DNA of 64,000 bases, from assembly GCA_043497085.1 (NCBI GenBank), contig JBIEKI010000004.1; one strand, 5' to 3'. Shown here one piece after another: positions 34,919 to 43,386 of the stretch. The notes beneath the pieces were generated by a model. That model worked only from the letters and a program-made list of their open reading frames with translations, had not been told where the DNA came from and made no database searches. Position numbers and translations under genes: made by a program. The stretch comes from Thalassobacillus sp043497085 (lineage in GTDB: Bacteria; Bacillota; Bacilli; Bacillales; Halobacillaceae). How positions within the stretch are numbered: the stretch's first letter is position 1; each line of letters begins with the position of its first letter.

Positions 34919-37675
34919 TTAATCTTGGTAGTGCTCTTTTACGACAGTGGCACAGCGTACACACAATTCCGGATGCTCATCATCTTCTCCGACATCATCG
35001 GAAGCAACCCAGCAGCGTTCACATTTTTCCCCTTCATGCTTCTCGACATAAACGTCGACATGCTCATATGCTTTGGCATCAGGATGTGATAATGCTACCT
35101 CTGCTTCTGAGACAATCAGGAGCTGGTGCAGATGCTCGATGTTTTTCAACACACTTTGTGTCTGCTCATCCTTCGGTACAATCGTCACTCTTGCTTCCAA
35201 TGACTTACCAATGACTTTTTCGTTCCGTGCATCTTCTAAGGCTTTAAGAACATCATCTCTCACTTTCATGAAATGATCCCATTTGTCCTTAAGCTCCTGG
35301 CTGTCGATGACGGCTACCTCATCCGGCATATCAGTCAGTTGGACACTTTCCTCGCTTACGCCTGGCAGGTACTCCCACACTTCATCTGTAGTATGAGGAA
35401 TAATTGGTGCTAACAGCTTAACTAATGCAGTCAGCGTTTCATAGTAAACAGTCTGGATGCTTCTTCTCCGTGGATGATCAGGTGCTTCGATATACAGGAT
35501 ATCTTTGGCGAAATCCAGGTAGAACGAGCTCAAATCAATCGTACAGAAGTTATGAACCTGATGGTAGATGACATTGAACTCATAGTTGTCATAAGCTTCA
35601 CGGACGTTTTTAACCAGGCTGTTCAATCGCATTTTCATATAACGATCTACTTCTTCCAACTGTTCCTCCGGTACACGGTCAGCAGCTGGATCGAAATCAT
35701 GAAGATTTCCGAGCAGGAAGCGGAACGTGTTACGAATTTTACGATAAACCTCAGATACTTGTTTCAGGATATCATCGGAAACTCTTACGTCTGCCTGGTA
35801 ATCAGAGCTTGCCACCCATAGACGGATGATTTCCGCTCCCAGCTGTTTCGTCACCTTGTCAGGCAGGATGACGTTACCGATTGATTTACTCATCTTACGG
35901 CCATGGCCATCCAAAGCAAACCCGTGGCTTAAAATCCCTTTGAATGGTGCTTTTCCTGTCACGGCTACAGAAGTAGATAAGGAAGAGTTGAACCAGCCGC
36001 GGTATTGGTCAGAACCCTCTAAATACAGGTCTGCCGGACGTTGCAGCTCTGGACGCTGGTGCAATACTGCCTGGTGTGACGAACCGGAATCAAACCAGAC
36101 ATCCATGATGTCCTCTTCTTTGGTGAATTCGCCGTTCGGGCTGTGTTCGGAAGTGAAGCCTTCCGGAAGCAAATCTTTCGCCTCGCGTTCGAACCACACA
36201 TTGGAGCCGTGTTCCCGGAACAAACCTGCGACATGGTCGATCGTTTCATCCGTAATGATTGGTGTGCCATCTTCGCCATAGAAGACTGGAATCGGTACGC
36301 CCCAGGTCCGCTGGCGGGAAATACACCAATCTTCACGGTCGCGAACCATGTTGTAAAGACGAGTTTCACCCCATCGCGGAACCCATTTGACGTTGTTGAT
36401 TTCCTCTAATAATGTATCACGGAAATCTTTGATGGAAGCGAACCATTGGTCTGTAGCACGGAAAATCGTCGGTTTCTTCGTCCTCCAGTCATGCGGGTAG
36501 GAGTGCGTGATGAATTCTAATTTTTCCAATGCTCCTGCTTCGGTCAATTTTTCTGTAATCGGTTTGTTTGCTTTATCGTAGAACATCCCTTCAAAACCAG
36601 GAGCTTCTTCGGTAAATACCCCTTTGTCATCAACCGGGCAAAGTACATCAAGGCCGTATTGCTTCCCTACCCAGAAGTCATCTTCCCCGTGACCGGGAGC
36701 GGTATGGACACAGCCGGTACCACCATCTGCAGTAACATGATCACCAATAATGACTAGGGATTCACGAGCATAGAATGGATGCTGGGTCGTAACATGTTCT
36801 GCTTCTTTTCCTTTAAAAGTCTTTACGATTTCGTAAGATTCCCATTCCAGCTTTTCTGCAACATCTTCAAGCAGATCTTCAGCAATGACAAATTTATTGT
36901 CTCCAGCTTTTACTACCACATAGTTATAAGCCGGATTCAAAGCGATTGCCAGATTAGAAGGAATCGTCCAAGGAGTTGTCGTCCAGATGATGAACTTTTC
37001 ATCTCCGTCAAACAGATCTTTTCCATCTTTCACTTGGAAAGATACATAGATGGATGGTGACCGCTTATCCTGATATTCGATTTCAGCCTCTGCAAGCGCT
37101 GATTCGGATGATGGAGACCAGTAGACAGGCTTCAACCCTTTGTAGATATAGCCTTTTTTAGCCATTTCACCAAATACTTTGATCTGTTCAGCTTCATAGT
37201 CTTTATTCAATGTCACATATGGGTTATTCCAATCCCCGCGGATACCCATGCGTTTGAATTCTTTTCGCTGGTTATCCAACTGCCCCATCGCATAATCCGC
37301 ACACTTTTGACGGAATTCAGCAATGGACATCTTTTTACGATCGACTTTCTTTTTCTTTGTCAGTGCTGTTTCAATCGGCAGTCCGTGTGTATCCCAGCCA
37401 GGGACATATGGTGCATGGTAGCCGGACATGGATTTATACCTGACGATGAAATCTTTCAAGGATTTATTGAGGGCATGCCCCATGTGCAAGTCACCATTAG
37501 CGTACGGAGGGCCGTCGTGAAGGACGAACAATGGACGCCCTTCTGTCCGTTCCTGTACTTTTTCATAAATGTTCAATTCCTCCCACCGTTCCTGCATCTT
37601 CGGCTCACGGTTCGGAAGGTTTCCTCGCATTGGAAACTCGGTCTTAGGCATCCGTAATGTATCTTTATAATTCAC
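34919..37675 (-). CDS. ileS: Isoleucyl-tRNA synthetase
   Basis: IleS charges tRNA-Ile and edits Val. The class I HIGH motif appears as HMGH in PYANGDLHMGHALNK near 57-70, the editing domain occupies about 190-390, and KMSKS lies in GRKMSKSIGN near 595. The C-terminal zinc site uses two CxxC pairs, CERCW and CVRC, near 885-908. 918 residues is normal for Bacillus. Expression is controlled by a T-box leader just upstream. Confidence 0.98.
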   Translation of the reverse strand: MNYKDTLRMPKTEFPMRGNLPNREPKMQERWEELNIYEKVQERTEGRPLFVLHDGPPYANGDLHMGHALNKSLKDFIVRYKSMSGYHAPYVPGWDTHGLPIETALTKKKKVDRKKMSIAEFRQKCADYAMGQLDNQRKEFKRMGIRGDWNNPYVTLNKDYEAEQIKVFGEMAKKGYIYKGLKPVYWSPSSESALAEAEIEYQDKRSPSIYVSFQVKDGKDLFDGDEKFIIWTTTPWTIPSNLAIALNPAYNYVVVKAGDNKFVIAEDLLEDVAEKLEWESYEIVKTFKGKEAEHVTTQHPFYARESLVIIGDHVTADGGTGCVHTAPGHGEDDFWVGKQYGLDVLCPVDDKGVFTEEAPGFEGMFYDKANKPITEKLTEAGALEKLEFITHSYPHDWRTKKPTIFRATDQWFASIKDFRDTLLEEINNVKWVPRWGETRLYNMVRDREDWCISRQRTWGVPIPVFYGEDGTPIITDETIDHVAGLFREHGSNVWFEREAKDLLPEGFTSEHSPNGEFTKEEDIMDVWFDSGSSHQAVLHQRPELQRPADLYLEGSDQYRGWFNSSLSTSVAVTGKAPFKGILSHGFALDGHGRKMSKSIGNVILPDKVTKQLGAEIIRLWVASSDYQADVRVSDDILKQVSEVYRKIRNTFRFLLGNLHDFDPAADRVPEEQLEEVDRYMKMRLNSLVKNVREAYDNYEFNVIYHQVHNFCTIDLSSFYLDFAKDILYIEAPDHPRRRSIQTVYYETLTALVKLLAPIIPHTTDEVWEYLPGVSEESVQLTDMPDEVAVIDSQELKDKWDHFMKVRDDVLKALEDARNEKVIGKSLEARVTIVPKDEQTQSVLKNIEHLHQLLIVSEAEVALSHPDAKAYEHVDVYVEKHEGEKCERCWVASDDVGEDDEHPELCVRCATVVKEHYQD

Positions 37676-37714
37676 TGCTGCTTCCTCCTTCAGTTTCTAA
37701 GTATTGCTAAATAA

Positions 37715-37818
37715 TATTAGAAAAACTTGGCTTGTCGCCAAGTCCTTATGGCGAAAGCCTTAGTTTTTCTTATACTTTAATCTTTTAACACAGTTAAACT
37801 TTCTTAAAGTATAAAAAA
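37715..37818 (-). repeat. Double-hairpin element, copy 2 (ileS leader)
   Basis: Nearly identical to the copy at 30884-30988: the same two hairpins (TATACTTTA/TAAAGTATA and an AGAAAAACTAAGGCTT/AAGCCAAGTTTTTCT arm) in the same orientation. It begins inside the T tract of the T-box terminator, 40 bases from ileS. Confidence 0.87.
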
Positions 37819-37852
37819 GACCCTCTCATCCCTGGAAGGGACGAGAGGATCT
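37812..37852 (-). terminator. T-box terminator before ileS
   Basis: On the minus strand GATCCTCTCGTCCCTTCC and GGGATGAGAGGGTC form a long stem followed by T6. The 5' arm adjoins the T-box sequence and can instead join the antiterminator. Confidence 0.9.
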
Positions 37853-38060
37853 CGCGGTACCACCCTTGTAGAACCGGCCATCAACATGCCGATTCCGCTC
37901 TGTTGATCCGTATCGTGGATAAGGCGTCCATTTCTACTCATCGCTTTTCGAATGGAAAACTCGAGGGTGATTTTCCATCAAGGCGCTGCCCCAGGCTTTC
38001 ACCATCCCTGGATCGCTCATGCTGCATGCGGGCTTGTGTACTCTCCCTGTCATCGTTCAA
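37850..38060 (-). promoter_or_regulatory. T-box riboswitch leader of ileS (isoleucine)
   Basis: The RNA senses uncharged tRNA-Ile and prevents termination before ileS. The conserved T-box GGGTGGTACCGCG lies at 37851-37865. Upstream are the AGGGATGGTGAAAGCC-type element at about 37990-38010 and, in the Stem I loop, the specifier triplet ATC at 37969-37971 (minus-strand sequence GGAAAATCACC). ATC is an isoleucine codon and agrees with the gene controlled. Confidence 0.93.
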
Positions 38061-38102
38061 CTCTATCTATTCTTTTCTTCTGGAATTATATCATGTTAAT
38101 GA

Positions 38103-38131
38103 ATTATATGTAATATTGCTTTTTTCGTCAA
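38103..38131 (-). promoter_or_regulatory. SigA promoter of ileS
   Basis: On the minus strand TTGACG (38126-38131) and TATAAT (38103-38108) are 17 bases apart. The -35 overlaps the divIVA stop codon. A second, extended -10 TGATATAAT lies a little downstream. Confidence 0.85.
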
Positions 38132-38643
38132 GATTTATTTTCCACCATCTCTTTTTTCACTTCTGACTTATCATCTAATTCTGTGTCAAATAAATGATCC
38201 CAGTCGTCTGTTTCAATCATATCCAGTTGTGCTTCCACCAGCATACGCAGACGCGTTCTGAACACCTTTGCCTGTTTTTTCAGTTCTTCCACTTCGATAG
38301 CAATCCGGTGTGATTTCTGCAATGCTTCATTGATGATGCGATCGGCGTTCTTTTCTGCTTCTTTTATAATCAGCTTAGATTCTTTGCTGGCATTGCTTTT
38401 TACTTCTTCTGCCGTTTCCTGAGCAACCAGAATGGATTTATTGAGTGTTGTTTCGATGTTATTGAAATGGCCCAGACGCTCATTCAACTGTTCCACTTTC
38501 TCCTCCAGCGCTTTTTTATCACGGTTCACCTGTTCATAATCTTTGATGACCTGCTCAAGAAATTCATTGACCTCGTCCTCATCATAACCTCGAAAACCGC
38601 GTGTGAATTCTTTATTATGAATATCCAGTGGTGTTAATGGCAC
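38128..38643 (-). CDS. divIVA: Cell division / polar targeting protein DivIVA
   Basis: DivIVA binds negatively curved membrane at septa and poles and positions MinJ/MinCD and sporulation proteins. The N-terminal lipid-binding domain has PLTPLDIHNKEFTRGFRGYDEDEVNEFL, with Phe and Arg of the crossed loops, followed by long coiled coils (about 35-140) and an acidic tail. The GTG at 38643 lies six bases after GGAGGTG and gives the typical start MPLTP; the ATG ten codons upstream would place the ribosome site inside the gene. 171 residues. Confidence 0.95.
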   Translation of the reverse strand: MPLTPLDIHNKEFTRGFRGYDEDEVNEFLEQVIKDYEQVNRDKKALEEKVEQLNERLGHFNNIETTLNKSILVAQETAEEVKSNASKESKLIIKEAEKNADRIINEALQKSHRIAIEVEELKKQAKVFRTRLRMLVEAQLDMIETDDWDHLFDTELDDKSEVKKEMVENKS

Positions 38644-38731
38644 ACCAGCCACCTCCTCAAAAGTATCGGACATTATTTCGAATTATATTCCATTTCGACA
38701 AAAGTTGGTCGATTCCTGCTTGCACAGCGGT

Positions 38732-39505
38732 TTATTTTAATCGGGAGATGATCACTTTGTACTTGTCCTTTTTAGTGGTGCCAAGAACCTCTGTGAGTTT
38801 GCTGCGTCCTTTCCCCCTGATGGAAATCATGTCGCCTGCTTCCAGCTTGAACGAGGTGTCTTCGACGATTCGGAAGTTTACCTTTACCTGTCCTTTTTCA
38901 ATAAATAAAGAAGCTTTCTGGCGGGACATGCGGTAAATTTCTTTGATGAGGGTATCCAGCCGCAATGATGAAACGGTCGTATCCAACTCTTCCCATTGTT
39001 CATTATCTTCAATCAGTCGGTCAAAAGGTATCTCCTGAAAATGCACAGTGGCTTTTTTTATCCCATCAAGATTCATACGTACATAATCAGCAATTTCACT
39101 GGCAACGATGATTTGAACAACACCATCCCTGACAATCAGATCACCGAGTTTCTTACGTTTGATGCCCAAACTCATGAATGCACCGAGTACATCTGGATGA
39201 GTCAAGGTGACAAACTTCTCTGGATAAGTAGCCTCTAAAAGAGTCAGGTCGAATTGGTCTGGTTGGATTTGTTCATAATAAGGTGCCAAAAGACCTCGCT
39301 TCCGTTCAGAATCATCCCTGCCGCCGAACAGTTTCCAGGTAAAGTCGGGATGATTGCCAAGCAGGCTTTCAAAAATGAATTGTTCCCGAGGATCGAGAAA
39401 ATCAGTCAGCTTACTTTGGAAACTGCGGCCAACTTCCTCTTGCCAGGAGAGTACTTGATCGATAAATGGCTGTTCTTCTTTTCGAAAATGCTGATAAATA
39501 TCCAT
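38732..39505 (-). CDS. ylmH: S4-domain RNA-binding protein YlmH
   Basis: YlmH has an N-terminal RRM-like part and a C-terminal S4 domain (about 180-245: LDTLIKEIYRMSRQKASLFI, GQVKVNFRIVED, ISIRGKGR). Recent work in B. subtilis links it to 50S rescue alongside RqcH; older data link it to division. ATG 39505 follows GGGAGG at five bases, giving 257 residues, the usual length. It lies upstream of divIVA as in Bacillus, with a composite palindromic repeat on its own upstream side. Confidence 0.93.
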   Translation of the reverse strand: MDIYQHFRKEEQPFIDQVLSWQEEVGRSFQSKLTDFLDPREQFIFESLLGNHPDFTWKLFGGRDDSERKRGLLAPYYEQIQPDQFDLTLLEATYPEKFVTLTHPDVLGAFMSLGIKRKKLGDLIVRDGVVQIIVASEIADYVRMNLDGIKKATVHFQEIPFDRLIEDNEQWEELDTTVSSLRLDTLIKEIYRMSRQKASLFIEKGQVKVNFRIVEDTSFKLEAGDMISIRGKGRSKLTEVLGTTKKDKYKVIISRLK

Positions 39506-39542
39506 CTCTTCCTCCCACAAAAATCATCATTCGTTAAAAAAA

Positions 39543-40151
39543 GGCTCTGTTAAATCTTATTGTTGATTATCAAGTTAAGCTCCCATTTGCTTAAGACTCA
39601 GTTTCGAGAGAAACTGTTTCCGTTACGGTTGTGAGCGTTTAGAGGTCCGGGAAATCACTCGCTTTCCGTGGCATGTGGTGAGCTTCCTCAGGCTTCGCCT
39701 TGCGGGATCTCACCGATCATGTTCATCCCACAGGAGTCTCGCAATTTCCCGGCCCTCCTTGCACTTATGAGAGAAACGGAAACATCGGTATACAGAATCA
39801 TTCAGACATAGTAAGAGCTACAATGAGGGCTTATTTCCTGTATCATTGGGCTTTTCAAGCAGTAAATGTGGAAGATATCTTCTTATAACATAGGATTCGT
39901 TCACCAAAATACGGGTAGGGTGGCGGGGAAACGGTGAGACTCCCGTGGGAGAAGGATCTAGGCAAGACCCCGGAAGACGAAGTCTGAGGAGGCTTGCCAG
40001 CTCCCCCACAGGAAAGCGAACCGTTTCCCCGCCACTCTTTACCCTGTCTCGGTAACGGACCAAAATTACCTTGAAACTGAGTCTTCCATAATCCGGCCCT
40101 ATTGTTGAATAAGTCTTTTAGGAAAAATCAATACCGCTGTTTAACAGAGCC
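39543..40151. repeat. Composite palindromic element, copy C, with perfect terminal inverted repeats
   Basis: This 609-bp element separates ylmG from ylmH. Its two ends are a perfect 12-bp inverted repeat, GGCTCTGTTAAA and TTTAACAGAGCC. Inside are two unlike palindromes: the first has arms CCGGGAAAT at 39647-39655 and ATTTCCCGG at 39744-39752 with an inner GTGAG/CTCAC stem; the second has perfect 16-bp arms at 39921-39936 and 40020-40035 with an inner GGCAAG/CTTGCC stem. Between them and the ends lie GACTCAGTTTCGAG and its imperfect inverse, which also occur in copies A and D. No gene of useful length is inside. Confidence 0.9.
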
Positions 40152-40163
40152 AATAAAAAGCAA

Positions 40164-40188
40164 AAATAAAGCCGCCAGTGGCAGCTTT
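40164..40188 (-). terminator. Terminator after ylmG
   Basis: On the minus strand AAAGCTGCC and GGCGGCTTT form a short stem (one G-T pair) followed by a T-rich run. It ends the ylmC-ylmG transcript just before element C. Confidence 0.7.
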
Positions 40189-40213
40189 ACTTCTTAAATT
40201 ATTATGATATCTG

Positions 40214-40477
40214 TTACATAAGCATGATGTATAGTTCACGAAGCCCCATGTTTGCAAAGTTCAACACTAAAATAGCTACAATTGGGGAAATATCAATCAT
40301 TCCAAGCGGGGGAATGATACGTCGGAACGGCTCTAAAAATGGTTCGCAAATTTTAGCCAGAAACTGCCCGATCGACGATTCTCTAGCCCCAGGGAACCAG
40401 GACATGAAGATATAAATAATTAATGCCCAGCTGTAGATTTGGATTGCATTAGTCAATAAAACAAATAGTTGCTGCAT
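40214..40477 (-). CDS. ylmG: YggT family membrane protein YlmG
   Basis: An 87-residue protein with two membrane helices (about 3-25 and 62-85) and the family signature FLEPFRRIIPPLGMIDISPIV near 46-66. YggT proteins are implicated in osmotic tolerance and, in Gram-positives, sit next to sepF in the division cluster; the mechanism is unknown. Five bases separate it from sepF. Confidence 0.93.
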   Translation of the reverse strand: MQQLFVLLTNAIQIYSWALIIYIFMSWFPGARESSIGQFLAKICEPFLEPFRRIIPPLGMIDISPIVAILVLNFANMGLRELYIMLM

Positions 40478-40481
40478 TTCT

Positions 40482-40928
40482 TTACCACCTTTTGTCTAGA
40501 TCATCTTCCTGCTCAAGAATTTCTGAAATCGAACCGGATATCTCTACATTGTCTGGTGTGCATAGGAAAGTCTGCATACCAAGCTTCTGGATATCCCCTC
40601 CAATAGCATAAACGGTACCGCTTAAAAAATCCACAATCCGTTTCGCCTGCTGGTGATCCACTCGCTGCAAATTGATCACAACCGCGCGACGGTTTACGAG
40701 ATGATCCGCGATATCCTGCGCCTCATTATAGTTGCGAGGCTCACACAACATCATCCGTGAAGAGGATTGAGCGCTTTTTAAACTGACAACGTTTTTTGTC
40801 TTTTGCTCAGGAAAACTTTGCTGCTGATTAGCCGGCTGGTTGTTATTGGTATCTTCCATTTCTTCCTCCATGTATTCATATTCATCATCTAGTGTGAAAA
40901 ATGATTTGAATTTATTTTTCATACTCAT
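40482..40928 (-). CDS. sepF: Cell division protein SepF
   Basis: SepF polymerises into rings, binds membranes by an N-terminal amphipathic helix (MSMKNKFKSFFTL) and links FtsZ to the septum. A disordered, Gln- and acid-rich linker (about 15-55) leads to the DUF552 fold, with RRAVVINLQRVDHQQAKRIVDFLSG near 78-102 and YAIGGDIQKLG near 106. 148 residues is normal. Confidence 0.95.
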   Translation of the reverse strand: MSMKNKFKSFFTLDDEYEYMEEEMEDTNNNQPANQQQSFPEQKTKNVVSLKSAQSSSRMMLCEPRNYNEAQDIADHLVNRRAVVINLQRVDHQQAKRIVDFLSGTVYAIGGDIQKLGMQTFLCTPDNVEISGSISEILEQEDDLDKRW

Positions 40929-40953
40929 TTCATGATCACCTCTTTAATAGTTA

Positions 40954-41622
40954 TCAGCCTACCAGACTGGACCCAAGCCGGATGAAAGTAGCTCCTTCTT
41001 CAATTGCCAGCTTGTAATCATTGCTCATTCCCATGGATAATTCCTGACATGGGGCGTGAGGATACTGCTTGTCCCTGATCCGGTCGCGCATGGCACGCAA
41101 TTTACGGAAAGTGCCTCTAAGCGTCTCTTCATCCTCTACATGAGGGGCCATAGTCATCAATCCGATAACCCTGACATTAGGGTATGCTTCCAGCCACTCG
41201 ATGAACGCTTCCACTTCATCCAGTGCCATCCCATGCTTTGATTCTTCCCCGCTGACATTCACTTGCAGAAAGCACGAGACAGGGCTATCGGCACGCTTGT
41301 CAATTTCCTTTGCCAAAGACTTCCGATCCAGTGAATGGATATAGTCGACATCATTAATGATTTCCTTAACCTTCCGAGACTGTAAAGAACCGATAAAATG
41401 CCAGGTGGCATCATTTCCGATGGCCTCGTGCTTTTCCAAAAAGCCTTTCATTCTGTTTTCACCGAGATGATTGATGCCTGCAGCTAAGGCTTCTCTCGCC
41501 CGCTCAACTGTTACATATTTTGTAACTGCAACTACTGTAACTTCTTCTCCATCTCGTCCACAATTACTGCAGGCTTGCTCTATTGTTGTTTTAATTTCCT
41601 GCCAATTTGCTTCCACACTCAT
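40954..41622 (-). CDS. ylmE: YggS family pyridoxal phosphate-binding protein YlmE
   Basis: YggS/YlmE proteins bind pyridoxal 5'-phosphate and buffer its level; no enzyme activity is firmly known. The PLP lysine is in VVAVTKYVTVE near 29-39; LGENRMKGFLEK near 52, WHFIGSLQSRKVKEI near 74-88 and LSMGMSNDYKLAIEEGATFIR near 193-214 are family motifs. ATG 41622 follows AAGGAG and starts one base after the ylmD stop. 222 residues. Confidence 0.95.
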   Translation of the reverse strand: MSVEANWQEIKTTIEQACSNCGRDGEEVTVVAVTKYVTVERAREALAAGINHLGENRMKGFLEKHEAIGNDATWHFIGSLQSRKVKEIINDVDYIHSLDRKSLAKEIDKRADSPVSCFLQVNVSGEESKHGMALDEVEAFIEWLEAYPNVRVIGLMTMAPHVEDEETLRGTFRKLRAMRDRIRDKQYPHAPCQELSMGMSNDYKLAIEEGATFIRLGSSLVG

Positions 41623-41623
41623 G

Positions 41624-42445
41624 CTACACGTCTCCTTTTCCATCTGAAAAGCCTATGAATCCAAGCATCCGGCCTGTTTTCCCGTGGTCACGGCGATGGG
41701 AAAAAAATACGTCTTCCTGTTCGTATGTACAATGCTCGGTAACACGGATGTATTTTTCATCTACACCTGAATCCAATAAAATCAGTCGATTCAATTCTCT
41801 CAAATCCAACAGAAATTTTCCATCATGAAGGGGTTCGGTGACTTTATTTACATATTTATTTTCTATGTGGGCGAAAACGCGTTGATCCACTTCGTAATGT
41901 TTCATGCTGATAGAAGGGCCGATAACAGCTCTTATTTCTTGCGCTGGTATACCCTGAGCTTGAAGTGCTTTCACCATCGAGGCAGCCATACCGTTAACTG
42001 TACCTTTCCAGCCGGCATGCGCGATACCAATCCATCCTGCATTAGGCGCATGAAAATATAACGGCACACAATCAGCAAAAAAAGCAGCTAATAATAAGTC
42101 TGGTGTATTTGTGATCAGCCCGTCGCACCCCTTGACGGAAGTGTCTTGTCGTAAAGCTCCTTTACCTGCATCTTCCTCATGAACTACAGCTACCTCTGTA
42201 CCATGAACCTGTTCTCCAATCACCCATTTATTTAGGGGGATACCTACAGAAGCAGCAAGACGTTCCCGATTTGAGATGACATCCTCTTCCCGATCATTTA
42301 CATGAAGGCCCAGGTTGAAATTCATAAACGGAGGCCCGCTGACCCCACCATACCTGGTTGAAAAGCCAGCCGTAAGAGCCTGATATTGCTTCCAATTCTG
42401 TATAGATAACAGAGAATCGTTTTTATGTTTAAATGGTTCTGTCAT
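41624..42445 (-). CDS. ylmD: Purine nucleoside phosphorylase / laccase-domain protein YlmD (PgeF-like)
   Basis: This DUF152 (multicopper polyphenol oxidoreductase-like) family includes enzymes that act on purine nucleosides and YfiH, which edits peptidoglycan precursors. Zinc-ligand regions are visible: GEQVHGTEVAVVHE near 78-91, FADCVPLYFHAP near 123-134 and GIAHAGWKGTVNGMA near 138-152. 273 residues is normal. It lies between ylmC and ylmE as in B. subtilis; the substrate here is not determined. Confidence 0.9.
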   Translation of the reverse strand: MTEPFKHKNDSLLSIQNWKQYQALTAGFSTRYGGVSGPPFMNFNLGLHVNDREEDVISNRERLAASVGIPLNKWVIGEQVHGTEVAVVHEEDAGKGALRQDTSVKGCDGLITNTPDLLLAAFFADCVPLYFHAPNAGWIGIAHAGWKGTVNGMAASMVKALQAQGIPAQEIRAVIGPSISMKHYEVDQRVFAHIENKYVNKVTEPLHDGKFLLDLRELNRLILLDSGVDEKYIRVTEHCTYEQEDVFFSHRRDHGKTGRMLGFIGFSDGKGDV

Positions 42446-42508
42446 GTTACCACCTCAGTTGCCCTATATTTTACCACAGAACCAGTCATATTTCTTCTTC
42501 TAATCCCA

Positions 42509-42775
42509 TTATTCTATCTTTTTTGTCGATTGAGGAGGGAGCGCGAAGGGTTTTTTCACTAAAATAACATCCGTACCGATGTTGATGATCTGGTCCCATG
42601 GTATCACCGCTTCTTCATCTTTTCCAAACAATCCCATCATTTTCCCTTTTAGTGTGATTACGATGGCAACCACTTTTCCGTTATCGACATCTATATCCAA
42701 ATCAGCAATCTGGCCAAGCCGTTCACCTGTTTCCATTGCGATGATATCTTTCATTTGTAATTCTGAAATCATCAT
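42509..42775 (-). CDS. ylmC: YlmC/YmxH family PRC-barrel protein
   Basis: An 88-residue small protein of the YlmC/YmxH sporulation family, a single PRC-barrel-like fold (ISELQMKDIIAMETGERLGQ, DLDIDVDNGKVVAIVI, WDQIINIGTDVILVK). Members are conserved among spore formers but have no defined activity. Three starts are possible; ATG 42775 follows AAGGTGA best. It opens the ylmC-to-ylmG group downstream of sigG. Confidence 0.88.
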   Translation of the reverse strand: MMISELQMKDIIAMETGERLGQIADLDIDVDNGKVVAIVITLKGKMMGLFGKDEEAVIPWDQIINIGTDVILVKKPFALPPQSTKKIE

Positions 42776-42842
42776 ATCCAATCACCTTCCTTGCTCCATT
42801 CTATGCAAGAAAGGTGGATTACATGGTTCTAAAATATAAAAA

Positions 42843-43331
42843 AGCGCTGTGAAATCTAATTATTTGATTTTACAGTTCACCTCCCTTTACATGAAGACTC
42901 AGTTTCGAGATAGTTTGGTCCGTTACCATGAGAGAAAGGGGATGTTCCGGGAAACAACTCGCTTTCCTGCGGGGGATCTGGCAAGCTTCCTCGGGCTAAA
43001 GCCCTGCGGGATCTCGCCTAGCCCCTTCTCCCGCGGGAGTCTCCCCGTTTCCCTTCCCATCCATCCAGATTAGTAATAAACGGACCCTCCAAAAAGAGAA
43101 GAATGTAGCTTAGAACTTCATCCTTGAGCTTTTACCAAGAATGTAAAGGCACCAAAGTCTTCAATCATAGGGCGGTTTTCGTAGAGGTGATTTCGAGAAC
43201 TTCCCATGGCTAGGGGCGTAGGGAAACGGTGAGACTCATGTGGGAAGCCCCTAATCTCCAACAATATCTCGAAATCAAGTCTTCGACTTTACGGCCATAT
43301 TGTTGAATAAATCCCTTAGGAACGTTTTTAA
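42843..43331. repeat. Composite palindromic element, copy D (decayed)
   Basis: This 489-bp copy separates sigG from ylmC. The left end reads GCGCTGTGAAATC and contains GACTCAGTTTCGAG; the first palindrome (about 42954-43056) has CCGGGAAAC-type arms. The second palindrome is truncated: its GTAGGGAAACGGTGAGACTC shoulder runs straight into AAGCCCCTAATC, so most of its right side is deleted. CTCGAAATCAAGTCTTCGAC near the right end matches copy A, but the right terminal repeat is gone. Confidence 0.75.
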
Positions 43332-43341
43332 ATAGCCAAAA

Positions 43342-43374
43342 TAAAAAGTGCACCGGGGATACGGTGCACTTTGT
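43342..43374 (-). terminator. Intrinsic terminator after sigG
   Basis: On the minus strand AAAGTGCACCG and CGGTGCACTTTTT pair across a short loop with a T5 tract, ten bases after the sigG stop. Confidence 0.88.
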
Positions 43375-43386
43375 GAATAGCTTGGT

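Noticed and set aside
38694..38700. Perfect 0A box (TGTCGAA on the minus strand) upstream of divIVA
   Set aside because: A single 7-base match without a partner or a convincing promoter arrangement is expected by chance in 64 kb.
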